Shown: in pieces, positions 1 through 11,232 of the stretch
Layout of the letters: every line of letters starts with the position of its first letter
Numbering within the stretch: position 1 is the stretch's first letter
Source of the DNA: Lingula anatina
Taxonomy: Eukaryota > Brachiopoda > Lingulata > Lingulida > Lingulidae
DNA: 64,000 nt
Assembly (NCBI RefSeq): GCF_001039355.2
Contig: NW_019775770.1
Span: 77,431 to 141,430, forward strand
Direction of reading: 5' to 3'
Notes under the pieces: generated by a model
What the model was told of the DNA's origin: nothing
What the model saw: the letters and a program-made list of their open reading frames with translations, nothing else
Databases searched by the model: none
Translations under genes and position numbers: made by a program

Positions 1-65
1 TTTTAACAAACAATCAATATTATAATTCATAAATAAACAATCACAACGACAATTTATTTTTTCAG

Positions 66-1840
66 GCCTTTTCTACCAACGGGCGTCCCACCATTATTAC
101 CAAGGATCGATCAAAGCAGAATACGATTGGAAACAGATTTGGACACAGTTTCGGTGATGTCAAATTAGCCAACGCCATGTACAGTTGCGATAGTGAGTTT
201 CATCGTTTTATAAACACGTTTTGCATTGAGCTCAAGTCATTTGTTACTACTGGTATTTTTTTTAAACATTGTTTATTGTAAATTGAATTAATTATTTTAT
301 AAGGTGAATTTTTGGACAATTCAAAACCAGCACACACTACTCAACATGTAAGAAACACTATTCACTCGAGTCTGATTTTTTAAATCTCAGGTCGCTGCAC
401 CAACAAACCCAGATGCCCCTCCCCGGGCTTCGTGGACAAGAGTTGCCGTTGTATGTGTCCAGGAACTAGAAGGGGCATCCCCGTGCAACCCTGCAGTACC
501 GGAGGGGGCACTGGGGGCGGGACTGGAGGTGGTACTGGGGGTGGTACCGGGGGTGGTACCGGAGGTGGAACCGGAGGCGGGACTGGAGGCGGTACCGGGG
601 GAGGTACCGGGGGCGGAACTGGAGGCGGAACCGGGGGTGGAAACAGTGAGTTTAATGCACCTACATTTCATATTTCGTATTGAGTATTGAACGACTTCTT
701 ACTTCTTGTTTTTAAATCACTGACGCAGACCAGTTTATCTTTGCAGCAAGAAATATGTGATTCACCCTTTATTGCTATGAATATGAACTGCAGTGTAACT
801 TTTTTCTATTGCAGACAACTGTCGAGATTACAACAGCAACTGCGCAGGTTGGGCGAGAAGAGGCGAGTGCCAGCGTAACCCCAGATATATGCAGCTGAAC
901 TGTAGACAGTCTTGTCGATTGTGCAGTGGCGGAGGAGGTAGGATTCTTAAAGACACCATAAAGAATGGGCCCAGCCAGGGCGTAATAAGCATGAGGTCTG
1001 GGCTTTTTATGCATGGGACTAGATATGACATATATATTCTTACTCCTATTTTTAGAAAACATTTTTTTCTCTGCACTGGCGTGGTGAATTATTCATTTAG
1101 AGTTTACCCTTTTCTTTGGTATATAGTTTCTTGTTTGATAAAGAACTTTATTTATTTTGGGGAGTTTGAACTAAGTAGATCAAGAAAATTGATGAAAACC
1201 ATATTTTTGTATTTCAGCAAAACCAAGTGTGGAAAAAATCACTAAATAAGAACTTTTAATCTAAAAAAAGTTTTAAAAGCCCCCTAAACTTGTGTTTGAC
1301 TCTCCGTGTTATGCCTAAAAGAAATCAACGTTTTTATAATTATATATCTTTCTTCTTTTACATTCCAGGCAGTACCAGTTGTATGGACTACAACAATTAT
1401 TGCGCTACGTGGGCAGCGCGCGGCGAGTGCACCCGTAACCCTCGGTATATGACTCCCTATTGTCCCAAGTCGTGCAATAAATGCGCCTCGAGAACTCCGT
1501 CAGGTACTGTCACAAATGATTTTGTGTTATAAGGGTATACCAAAATGTTATACTTTTTGTAAAACGTTTTTGTCTATTATTCATAGCTATGTCACTTCAA
1601 AATAAGCTTTTGTCTTATTGCGGTTAATTATCAAAATTAATTTTTCGCCATTATCACATTTGAAAATCCAACCCTGGGAATCTAAGTACTTGTTAATTTT
1701 AATTTATGTTATTTTCACTCACTCTAGCTCCATGCGTTGACAGGAACGTTTTCTGCGCTTCATGGTCGAGGAGAGGGGAATGTACCAAGAATCCGAGGTA
1801 CATGCTTGTAAGCTGCCGACGTTCATGTAAACAGTGCTAG
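66..1840 (+). CDS. Astacin-family metalloprotease with three C-terminal ShKT domains (3' part)
   Basis: Last five exons of a secreted zinc protease gene: 66-192, 391-645, 815-937, 1369-1503, 1728-1840 (TAG 1838-1840). Each has AG/GT borders, and phase 1 is kept at every internal junction. The first exon gives the C-terminal end of an astacin catalytic domain (IGNRFGHSFGDVKLANAMYSC, matching the family pattern IGQR..LS..D...N.LY.C); the zinc-binding HExxHxxGxxH lies off the left edge. The second exon gives a Cys-rich EGF-like stretch (C-x4-CP...CRCMCPG) and then about eleven GGGT units. The last three exons each encode one six-Cys ShKT domain, sharing W-x2-RGEC-x-(R/K)NPRYM and ending C-x3-C-x2-C. 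In animals, ShKT tails on astacins are thought to serve in protein interaction or localisation. The gene is convergent with the ABCA gene. Upstream exons and signal peptide are outside the window. Confidence 0.85.
507..644 (+). repeat. 12-bp coding minisatellite encoding (GGGT)n linker
   Basis: Tandem 12-bp units (ggNggNggNacN pattern) inside the second astacin exon encode about eleven GGGT units ending GGGNS at the splice donor. Third-position variation with constant residues shows that the protein repeat is conserved. The minisatellite also marks the point where the second segment copy begins at 6363. Confidence 0.85.
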
Positions 1841-2461
1841 TAATTGACGAGTTCGCCAGATTAGTTTTTTTTTTCATTTTGCCACAAAAAAGAATTTGAT
1901 TTCGTACGGTTAAGCTTAGTTTGAGGCTAACTTGCCAACTGCAATATCTCAGGTCAGAGAGGCAGATACGTATTTTAATTTTTCATTTAGATATTTTGTT
2001 CTGGATCAGTTCACTGTTCCACGCTTAAGACAATTCATAAAGGCCAAAGAAAAATGTAGCTGTAACTTCAGAATAAGAGATGTGCCAATATGCAACTCAA
2101 AATATAGGGTTCATTATTTTTGTAGTAGTTTTAGATATTATACACAAGGAGAGAAAAAAGTATTTTTTTCATCAAAACGCCATTTCCGACAACCCACCCT
2201 GCAATTTCACCTGTCCGAACTGCACTACTCCCTGTCCCAGGGAGTCGGACAGTCGGATAGTCTATAGTGTCGAGCCCTGAGGTGTGACATTATCTTTTAA
2301 TTATAGATAAAAAACATTTGCACTTGCAATAAAGTGTCAAACACATCAAGTACCAACCAGATTCTGTTATCACGTCTATTTAGATAATGAGGTATTTCGA
2401 TAATTGGGGCAGGAGATTTCCAGTTATACTGGAAACTATGAGCGTCTAATCCAATCTGATC

Positions 2462-2467
2462 AATAAA
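2462..2467 (+). promoter_or_regulatory. Candidate poly(A) signal of the astacin gene
   Basis: AATAAA about 620 bp after the astacin stop, kept at 8402-8407 in the second copy. An earlier AATAAA at 2328-2333 is changed to AGTAAA in the second copy, so the later hexamer is the better candidate. Confidence 0.4.
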
Positions 2468-3408
2468 ATGTAATTTTGAATCTATTTCCAATGGTGTTTA
2501 TTTCATTACAAGATAATTTTAACTTTGATATAGCCGTTTAATTTATTTCCTCTCGGCTTAAGCAGAACCACGGAACGCGCTGAAATGAAGTTTCACACTG
2601 ATTATAATGTTTAAAGAGCAGAATTGCAAGGGGAAGGTGCGTCTGTAAAGTCATCATTTAACTATTTTAATTGATCTCCTCGTGTGGTCACTGCCTCGTC
2701 CAAATACATGTCGTCCCCCAATGCAAATATTAATATTAAAACAGACGCGATAAGTCTGTACACAATAAGAGACCTTAAAAAATGCAATATGCAATACAAT
2801 ATTTATAAGTGCCGCATGGTCTTCAAAGAGGGAAGAACATTTAAATAAATCAGCACCTTCGTGCACCGATTCCGGCAATGTTTTCTCAATATTACCACGT
2901 GCACGGTGGTTCACATTTAGCATGGATATAATGAAATGAAACAGGCACTTATCATGTCTTGCCGTGACGCTTTTCACCCCCTGGCGATGGACGTGATATA
3001 GGCCGTTTTCTCATCACATCATTATTTTAAGGGATAGAAAATTAAAAGGGGCCACCTCAGAAGCAAAGGAGTGTATTTATGTTATAAAACTGATGCACTC
3101 ATTCACACAAAATCATTCTTACAAGATAGTAAATAAAGATTAAACTGTTTAAAAGCAATCTTCAACCTAAATATCCCTGTCGCATTTTGACTTTTTTGGA
3201 GACAAATGTTCACAGTACTTAGATTTTGTTGTCGAAATGTTTAACGTCATGTTTCAAAATTTCTGGAGAATACTGATATTTGTACTGATATATTTATCTA
3301 TTATTTCAATTCTTTTTATGTGTTAATTATTACTTCATTGAGTGGTATTGGAAAAACAATTTAAATGCCTACACTGCAGGTCCATGTACTGCTACTTCAA
3401 TTAGCAAG

Positions 3409-3451
<43 letters not shown>
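3409..3451. repeat. (AAAT)n microsatellite
   Basis: Perfect tetranucleotide tract. The matching place in the second copy (about 9396-9430) is shorter and begins with AAGT units, as expected for two alleles. Confidence 0.9.
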
Positions 3452-5059
3452 CAATGATGTGGGGCATATAATTTTATTCATATTAAAATTGCATTGTTGT
3501 GTTGATAACAAATGGCATGTCCTTTTCCTCCAGCATTTAAGATTTAAGTACACTGACTCAAAGTTCAACTAGCAGTCAAATTCATAACCAACATCTCTTC
3601 GGATGGCACATGCTCCTCTTGAGTAAACACTGACCAGCTTAAAGTTAACTAAAAGCTCAAAGAAGACTAGGAATATACTCCTCAATGAGAGAAAATATGT
3701 CAAAGGCATTTTACCCAACTGTCAGGTATATCACGCCAAATTGCATTGATCAGTTGCAAAAGACAAATTGGTAAAATCTGTGAAAATATCACACACAGCA
3801 ACTAAACATTAATTTAATGTCATCTACAATATCTATGTTATCAAGATAAATTATATAGAATATACTTGGAAGGAAGTCGTCTAATTTGTACCGGAAGTCA
3901 TTAAAATAGTAAATCTTTTTTCTTTTGTTTTTTTTTTTTCTATTTGTATGTGTGTGAGTGTAGAGTAACTAGAAAAAAAGTTATTTCAATTTTAGTGTGA
4001 AATAAAAGAAACATTTGTAACTCATTACCCTATACATTTTCTCTAATCTTATTCTAGCTTGTTATTCTTTCATAGTACTAGGTAAGAAATGAAATATAGA
4101 AAATACATATGTTATTTTAAAATTGGCAATATTAACCATTTTGACAGGTTTTACTTGAAGGGAATGTACATATTATTCAATGCTCTACAAAGGTAATGGA
4201 AAATTACAAATCCTAAAAAATTGTCCTTTTTAAATATATATATATCTCCTTAATAATAAATACAAATTATATAAAAATATTGACTGTGGATTTCAATAAT
4301 CTCAGAATGTTCTATTATACATTCCAGTGGCATTGCTCCACTAGGTTCCAATACATTAACAAATTCAAACAATCTTTTGGCTTCGCTTATCACCAGTAAA
4401 AGTCAACGATATAACAACTTGAAAATTCATGTATTGTTTTATGTTTAAAGTCCTTTCCTGTTAAGAATCCTATTAAAATGCAATCATTTAGATGATATAT
4501 TTAAAAAAAACCATTCCCAAGAATCTCTTCATGTTAATATTTCACATTCATTGAGTCCTATTGGACCATTCGTCCTCAATTAAAATTATGATAAAAACAT
4601 AGAGCATAAATCACTTTCTGACACTAAAGGTGTTTTCAGTAACCTCTATGCAAGTCCTAAGTCCAAAGAATGACCCCTGGTTTTATTACAACCTTGTGCT
4701 GTAAGCGTTGTCTGGCATTTCCTTATCTTCTGCCAGTGGAAGTGGGACCTGCCCTTCACTAGAATGCAGAATATTCTGCCCATAACGAGAAGCACCCTTG
4801 CCGCCATGCTGAGGGTAGAATCCTACTTCGTATGCCTTGTTATCAAATGATTGGTTGCCTCTCGGGGCTGCGTAAATGTGGGACTTCAAATTTTCCTCAT
4901 CACCAACTTCCTCGATGATCACTCCATCTGTCTGCTGCTCGGCAAATCCGATAAACACCTGGAAATACAGGGCAAGTAAGATTGTTTACAAGCACCAAGT
5001 GCACAATAACAGTGTACAAACACTTTCTTCGCAAAACCATGTAGATATTTTTAAAAATA

Positions 5060-5140
5060 AAATGGGTTGCTTCTGGATGCTTATATTATTTTGTGAATTA
5101 AAATAACAAAATAATATAAGCATCCAGAAGCAACCCATTT
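5060..5140. repeat. 35-bp perfect inverted duplication (hairpin)
   Basis: Arms 5060-5094 and 5106-5140 are perfect reverse complements separated by 11 bp. The second copy of the segment has only the right-hand arm (near 11030-11070), so the left arm is a local inverted insertion. It lies in the last ABCA intron. Confidence 0.9.
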
Positions 5141-6068
5141 CACTAAAAATAAATGGCTTTTGGTTATCTTTACCTGGTCCAATGTTGTCTGTGAAAGAGA
5201 GTAATCTTCTATCCACAGTCTCTCCCTTTCACTCTCAATAATTCCAAAGATGAACGACAGTTTGGCAACCTCAGATGGAATGTGGAACTCCAGCAAGTTA
5301 CCATGTTGGCCCTTTAAGACAGACAAATTGAAAAATTATTTTTTAAAAGATACCTCCTCATGTATGACTTGCTTTACATGTTAACTGCATCCTGTCTCCT
5401 TAACACACTGTAAGGGAATACTTATCACAGGCTTTTTGCCTGAATAGCTTACAGAAAATTTAACAAAAAAAAAATGGTCACATAAGATGGTCTACATGTA
5501 TCGAATTACCAGGCTGTCTTTTAAAATTAAACCAATCAGCATCTCTTTTATATGCCAATACAATTGCAGACTTCTACAACAACCAGGACACTTCCCTGGA
5601 AAGTCTTTCTTTTCACCAAAAATATCTTAGACTACTACAAACTCTTTAGCAACACTTTACCTTGAGTGCCACTCCTGGGAAAGTTCCCTGAACAAAGTCA
5701 ATGACAGAGCCAAGGTCGGGAAGACCATTATCCTGGTAAGCCACGCGGACCTTCATGATGTATCCAGTGCCATATTTACTCTTCAGATGTTGAGGACTGC
5801 CCAGGCACTTAAACTGACCATTGACCATGATGGCCAAACGAGTACACAGAGTGTCGCACTCCGCCATACTGTGGGATGTCAGCAACACTGAGCGATCCTC
5901 CTTCACAACCTAATAAGGGAGATAAACGTTACAGGTATGAGGAAATGTTGCATATTAACCATGAACCCATTCAACAATTTTGAAGTAACTTTTAAATAAT
6001 TTTGATGCTCTTTGTGTATGATATACTCATTGACATATATGCCATTTGTTTCTTGTTCTGGCTTTAGT

Positions 6069-6229
6069 ATCTGGTTTAGGTACAATCTGTTCTGACAAAG
6101 GCCTGATCTGCCATTCTATATCTGGTTTTAGTATATTTAGTTCAGACCAAGGCCTGAACTGCCATTCCATATCTGGTTTCAGTATCTGGTTTTAGTACAT
6201 TTAGCTCAGACTGAGGCCTGAGTTGATAC
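6069..6229. repeat. 51-bp imperfect tandem repeat in ABCA intron (copy 1)
   Basis: Three diverged units starting ATCTGGTTT, with a core like AAGGCCTGAWCTGCCATT, end next to the donor of the Walker B exon. The same array is at 11991-12151. Confidence 0.8.
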
Positions 6230-6361
6230 GTACCCTGCGTATGGTGTTCCAGACCAGTCTCCTTGTCACAGGATCCATTCCAGTGGTTGGCTCATCCATG
6301 AAGACAATGTCCGGCTCTCCGAGCAGTGCCACTGCTGTGGACAGCTTCCTCTTGGTGCCGC

Positions 6362-6362
6362 N
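6362..6362. other. Ambiguous base at chimeric junction
   Basis: The only N in the window. Left of it is an antisense ABCA exon; right of it is the sense GGGT minisatellite of the astacin gene. It coincides exactly with the break between the two segment copies. Confidence 0.95.
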
Positions 6363-7756
6363 AGGTGGTACTGGGGGTGGTACCGGGGGCGGTACCGGGG
6401 GTGGAACCGGAGGCGGGACTGGAGGCGGTACTGGGGGAGGTACCGGGGGTGGAACTGGAGGCGGAACCGGGGGTGGAAACAGTGAGTTTAATGCACCTGC
6501 ATTTCATATTTCGTATTGAGCATTGAACGACTTCTTACTTCTTGTTTTTAAATCACTGACGCACACTAGTTTATCTTTGCAGCAAGAAATATGTGATTCA
6601 CCCTTTATTGCTATGAATATGAACTGCAGTGTAACTTTTTTTCTATTGCAGACAACTGTCGAGATTACAACAGCAACTGCGCAGGTTGGGCGAGAAGAGG
6701 CGAGTGCCAGCGTAACCCCAGATATATGCAGCTGAACTGTAGACAGTCTTGTCGATTGTGCAGTGGCGGAGGAGGTAGGATTTTTTACAGGGGCGGATTT
6801 AGGCCGTCTTCTGGGTCTTCCGGAAGACGGTCAGATTTTAAAGTTTACATTGACGGGTATCTAATATATTCTGTCGGAAGACGGTCAAAAATGGAGGATG
6901 GATTAACAAAAATAATTTGGAAGACTGTCAGAAAATATCTCTGGATCCGCCCCTGTTTTATATATATTCTTACCCCTATTTTTAGAAAACAGTTTTTTCT
7001 CTGCACTGGCGTGGCGAATTATTCATTTAGAATTTACCCTTTTCTTTGGTATATAGTTTCTTGTTTGATAAAGAACTTTATTTATTTTGGGGAGTTTGAA
7101 CTAAGTAGATCAAAAAAATAGACGAAAACCATATTTTTGTATTTCAGCAAAACCAAGTGTGGAAAAAAATCACTAAATAAGAACTTTTAATCTAAAAAAG
7201 TTTTAAAAGCCCCCTAAACTTGTAGTTGACTCTCCGTGTTATGCCTAAAAGAAATCAACGTTTTTATAATTATATATCTTTCTTCTTTTACAGGCAGTAC
7301 CAGTTGTATGGACTACAACAATTATTGCGCTACGTGGGCAGCGCGCGGCGAGTGCACCCGTAACCCTCGGTATATGACTCCTTATTGTCCGAAGTCGTGC
7401 AATAAATGCGCCTCGAGAACTCCGTCAGGTACTATCACAAATGAATTTTTGTTATAATGGTATACCAAAATGTTGTAATTTTTTTCTATTTTTGTCTATT
7501 ATTCATAGCCATGTCACTTCAAAATAATCTTTTGTCTTATTGCAGTTAATTATCAAACTTGATTTCTTAAGCTTATTCGAAAATCCAACTCGGGAATCTA
7601 AGTACTTGTTAATTTTAATTTATGTTATTTTCACTTACTCTAGCTCCATGCGTTGACAGGAACGTTTTCTGCGATTCATGGTCGAAGAGAGGGGAATGTA
7701 CCAAGAATCCGAGGTACATGCTTGTAAGCTGCCGACGTTCATGCAAACAGTGCTAG
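6363..7756 (+). pseudogene. Truncated second copy of the astacin-ShKT tail
   Basis: Exons 6363-6481 (end of GGGT linker), 6652-6774, 7294-7428 and 7644-7756 (TAG 7754-7756) match the first copy in length and phase. All three ShKT domains are intact. There is no catalytic exon and no start, because the copy begins inside the minisatellite at the N. The intron between the first and second ShKT exons is longer than in copy 1, partly because of a transposon-like insertion at 6788-6955. It probably represents the other allele of the same gene rather than a second locus. Confidence 0.85.
6788..6955. mobile_element. hAT-like MITE, about 168 bp
   Basis: Terminal inverted repeats CAGGGGCGGATTTAG and TCTGGATCCGCCCCTG resemble the CAGGGGCGGATCCAG ends common among non-autonomous hAT elements. 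No coding capacity. Flanks (ATTTTTTA / TTTTATAT) are only a poor 8-bp target duplication. It is absent from the matching intron of copy 1, which has unrelated sequence there. Confidence 0.7.
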
Positions 7757-8401
7757 TAATTGACGAGTTCACCAGATTAGCATTTTTTTTTTCATTTTGC
7801 CACAGAAAAGAATTTGATTTCGTACGGCAAAGCTTAGTTTGAGGCTAACTTGCCATCTACAATATCTCAGGTCAGAAAGGCAGATACGTATTTTAATTTT
7901 TTCTGTTAGATATTCTAGTTCTGGACAAGGTCACTGTTCCACGCTTAAGACAATTCATAAAGGCCAAAGAAAAACGTAATTGTAACTTCAGAATAAGAGA
8001 TGTGCCAAAACGCCACTCAAAATATAGCATTATAGGGTTCATTATTTTTATAGTACTTTTAGATATAATACACCAGAAGAGAAAAAATGTGTATTTTTTC
8101 ATCAAAACGCCATTTCCTACAACTCACCTTGTAATTTCACCAGTCTGAACTAAGCTTCTACCTGTCCCGGACAGTCGGACAGTTCTTAGTGCCCAGCCCT
8201 GAGGTGTGACATTTTCTTTTAATTATCGATAAAAAAACATTTGCACTTGCAGTAAAGCGTCAAGATGGGTTGAAATTAAACATATCCGAGTACCAACCAG
8301 ATTCTGTCATCACGTCTGTTTAGATAATGAGGTATTTCTATAATTGGGACAGGAGATTTCCAGTTATGCTGGAAACTATGAGCGTCTAATCCAATCTGAT
8401 C

Positions 8402-8407
8402 AATAAA
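8402..8407 (+). promoter_or_regulatory. Candidate poly(A) signal (copy 2)
   Basis: AATAAA conserved with 2462-2467 downstream of the astacin stop. Confidence 0.35.
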
Positions 8408-8867
8408 ATGTAATTTTGAATCTATTTCCAATGGTGTTTATTTCATTAAAAGATAATTTTAACTTTGATATAGCCGTTTAATTTATTTCCTCTCGGCTTA
8501 AGCAGAACCACGGAACGCGCTGAAATGAAGTTTCACACTGATTATAATGTTCAAAGAGCAGAATTGCAAGGGGAAGGTGCGTCTGTAAAGTCATCATTTA
8601 ACTATTTTAATTGATCTCCTGGCCGCTGCCTCATCCAAATACATGTCGTCCCCCATGCAAATAATAAGTTTAAAACAGACACTGTAAGTTTGTACACAAT
8701 AAGAGAACTTTAAAAATGCAATATGCAATACAAGATGTATAAGTGCCTCATGATCTTAAAAGAAGAAAGAAGTACATTTAATTAAATCAACACAAACATG
8801 CACCAATGTTGACACGGTTATCTTTATATAACTGCGTGCACGTGATTCACATTTTGCTTGTATATAA

Positions 8868-8907
8868 CTAAGATCTAATATACCATATACCGTTTATTAG
8901 ATCTTAG
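8868..8907. repeat. Palindromic insertion
   Basis: Arms CTAAGATCTAATA (8868-8880) and its perfect complement (8895-8907), with the symmetry extending into flanking TATATA. Copy 1 lacks it. Confidence 0.75.
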
Positions 8908-10662
8908 TATATAATGAAATATAATGAAATTAGGCAGACACTTACCATGACTCGCCGTGACGCTTTTCATCCTCTGGCGATGGACTTGACTTACGCCGTT
9001 TTCTCATCACATCACTATTTTAAGGGATGGAGGAGTAAAAGGGGGCACCTCAGAAGCAAAGTACATTAATGTTATGTAACTGATGTACTCATTCACACAA
9101 AGTCATTCTCACAAGATAGTAAATAAAGATTAAACTGTTTAAAAGCAATTTTCAACCTAAATATCCCTGTCGCATTTTAACTTTTTTTGGAGACAAATGT
9201 TCACAGTACTTAGATTTTGTTGTCAAAATGTTTAACGTCATGTTTCAAGATTTCTGGAGAATACTGATATTTATACTGATATGTTTATAATTATATTACT
9301 TTGCTTCTTTTTATGTGTTAATTATTAATTCACTGAGTGGTATTGGAAAAACAATTTAAATGCCTACACTGCAGGTCCATTTACTGCTACTTCAATAAGT
9401 AAGTAAGTAAATAAATAAATAAATAAATAACAATGATGTGGGGCATATAATTTTATTAATTTTAAAATTGCATTGTTGTGTTGATAACAAATGGCATGTC
9501 CTTTTCCTCCAGCATTTAAGATTTAAGTACACTGACTCAAAGTTCAACTAGCAGTCAAATTCATAACCAACATCTCTTCGGATGGCACATGCTCTTCTTG
9601 AGTAAACACTGACCAGCTTAAAGTTAACTAAAAGCTCAAAGAAGACTAGGAATATACTCCTCAAGGAGAGAAAATATGTCAAAGGCATTTTACCCAACTG
9701 TCAGGTATATCACGCCAAATTGCATTGATCAGTTGCAAAAGACAAATTGGTAAAATCTGTGAAAATATCACACACAGCAACTAAACATTAATTTAATGTC
9801 ATCTACAATATCTATGTTATCAAGATAAATTATATAGAATATACTTGGAAGGAAGTCGTCTAATTTGTACTGGAAGTCATTACAATAGTAAATCTTTTTT
9901 CTTTTGTTTTTTTTTTTTCTATTTGTATGTGTGTGAGTGTAGAGTAACTAGAAAAAAAGTTGTTTCAATTTTAGTGTGAAATAAAAGAAGCATTTGTAAC
10001 TCATTACCCTATACATTTTCTCTAATCTTATTCTAGCTTGTTATTCTTTCATAGTACTAGGTAACGAATGAAATATAGAAAATACATGTGTTATTTTAAA
10101 ATTGACAATATTAACCATTTTGACAGGTTTTACTTGAAGGGAATGTACATATTATTCAATGCTCTACAAAGGTAATGGAAAATTACAAATCCTAAAAAAT
10201 TGTCCTTTTTAAATATATATATATCTCCTTAATAATAAATACAAATTATATAAAAATATTGACTGTGGATTTCAATAATCTCAGAATGTGCTATTATACA
10301 ATCCAGTGGCATTGCTCCACTAGGTTCCAATACATTACAAAATTCAAACAATCTTTTGGCTTTGCTTATCACCAGTAAAAGTCAACGATATAACAACTTG
10401 AAAATTCATGTATTGTTTTATGTTTAAAGTCCTTTTCTGTTAAGAGTCCTATTAAAATGCAATCATTAAGATGATATATTTAAAAAAAAAACCATTCCCA
10501 TGAATCTCTTCATATTAATATTTCACATTCATTGAGTCCTATTGGACCATTCGTCCTCAATTAAAATTATGATAAAAACATAGAGCATAAATCACTTTCT
10601 GACACTAAAGGTGTTTTCAGTAACCTCTATGCAAGTCCTAAGTCCAAAGAATGACCCCTGGT

Positions 10663-10668
10663 TTTATT
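10663..10668 (-). promoter_or_regulatory. AATAAA overlapping the ABCA stop codon
   Basis: Read on the minus strand the stop TAA is followed so that AATAAA begins inside the stop codon. If used, the 3' UTR would be only about 20-30 nt. AT-rich downstream sequence offers other possible sites, so use is uncertain. Confidence 0.3.
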
Positions 10669-11232
10669 ACAACCTTGTGCTGTAAGCGTTGTCTGGCATT
10701 TCCTTATCTTCTGCCAGTGGAAGTGGGACCTGCCCTTCACTGGAATGCAGAATATTCTGCCCATAACGAGAAGCACCCTTGCCGCCATGCTGAGGGTAGA
10801 ATCCTACTTCGTATGCCTTGTTATCAAATGATTGGTTGCCTCTCGGGGCTGCGTAAATGTGGGACTTCAAATTTTCTTCATCACCAACTTCCTCGATGAT
10901 CACTCCATCTGTCTGCTGCTCAGCAAATCCGATAAACACCTGGAAACACAGGGTAAGTAAGATTATCTAAAAATTATAAGAGTGGACAAACACTTTCTTC
11001 GCAAAACCATGTACATATTTTTCTTCACAAAATAATATAAGCATCCAGAAGCAATCAATTTCACTAAAAATAAATGGCTCTTGGTTATCTTTACCTGGTC
11101 CAATGTTGTCTGTGAAAGAGAGTAATCTTCTATCCACAGTCTCTCCCTCTCACTCTCAATAATTCCAAAGATGAACGACAGTTTGGCAACCTCAGATGGA
11201 ATGTGGAACTCCAGCAAGTTACCATGTTGGCC
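10667..11232 (-). other. ABCA C-terminal tail exons
   Basis: Exons 11095-11232 (46 codons) and 10667-10939 (with stop). The first ends [13 protein letters not shown] and the second begins VFIGFAEQQ, matching the family SQTTLEQVF.xFA motif that closes ABCA proteins. About 80 further residues are family-specific and hydrophilic, without a domain I recognise; the last four residues are STRL, so a PDZ-type C-terminus is conceivable but not established. Confidence 0.9.

Larger units (their letters stand above)
1841..4685. other. Intergenic region between convergent genes (copy 1)
   Basis: AT-rich, with no coding exon that I can support. It holds the 3' flank of the astacin gene, an (AAAT)n tract near 3409-3451, and the downstream side of the ABCA 3' end. 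The whole stretch recurs at 7757-10666. Confidence 0.7.
527..6361. repeat. Duplicated segment, copy 1 (probable haplotype copy)
   Basis: This stretch is repeated at 6363-12282 with scattered substitutions, indels, microsatellite length changes and one transposon difference. Offset between matching exons drifts between 5836 and 5981 bp. It starts inside the GGGT minisatellite and ends inside an ABCA exon, so neither end is a natural gene boundary. Haplotype redundancy is more likely than a true tandem duplication. Confidence 0.9.
4686..6361 (-). pseudogene. Truncated second copy of the ABCA 3' exons
   Basis: Four exons match the end of the main ABCA gene: 6234-6361 (cut), 5661-5909, 5174-5311 and 4686-4958 with stop. 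The first is interrupted after the Walker B region, at the N at 6362, so the signature motif and everything upstream are missing. The rest is intact: splice sites, frame, SQTTLDQ and VFIGFAEQQ motifs are all kept. Differences from 10667-12282 are mostly synonymous; I found V/I and I/T replacements in the 249-nt exon. Intact splice sites and frame argue against a decayed pseudogene and for an allelic copy misplaced by assembly. Confidence 0.85.
7757..10662. other. Intergenic region between convergent genes (copy 2)
   Basis: Same content as 1841-4685 with indels, including a short palindrome at 8868-8907 and an (AAGT/AAAT)n tract near 9396-9430. No gene is supported. Confidence 0.7.

Noticed and set aside
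387-671. Antisense open frame rich in Pro, Thr and Ser over the GGGT minisatellite
   Set aside because: It is the reverse reading of the 12-bp coding repeat; the sense strand has the splice-consistent astacin/ShKT frame.
2654-2977. 107-residue antisense open frame in the intergenic region
   Set aside because: No recognisable domain, no matching splice context, and the matching stretch near 8600-8950 in the second copy is broken by indels.
4686-6361. A second ABCA gene or a regulatory pseudogene
   Set aside because: Intact splice sites, mostly synonymous changes and a cut in mid-exon at an N fit a misplaced allele better than an old pseudogene.
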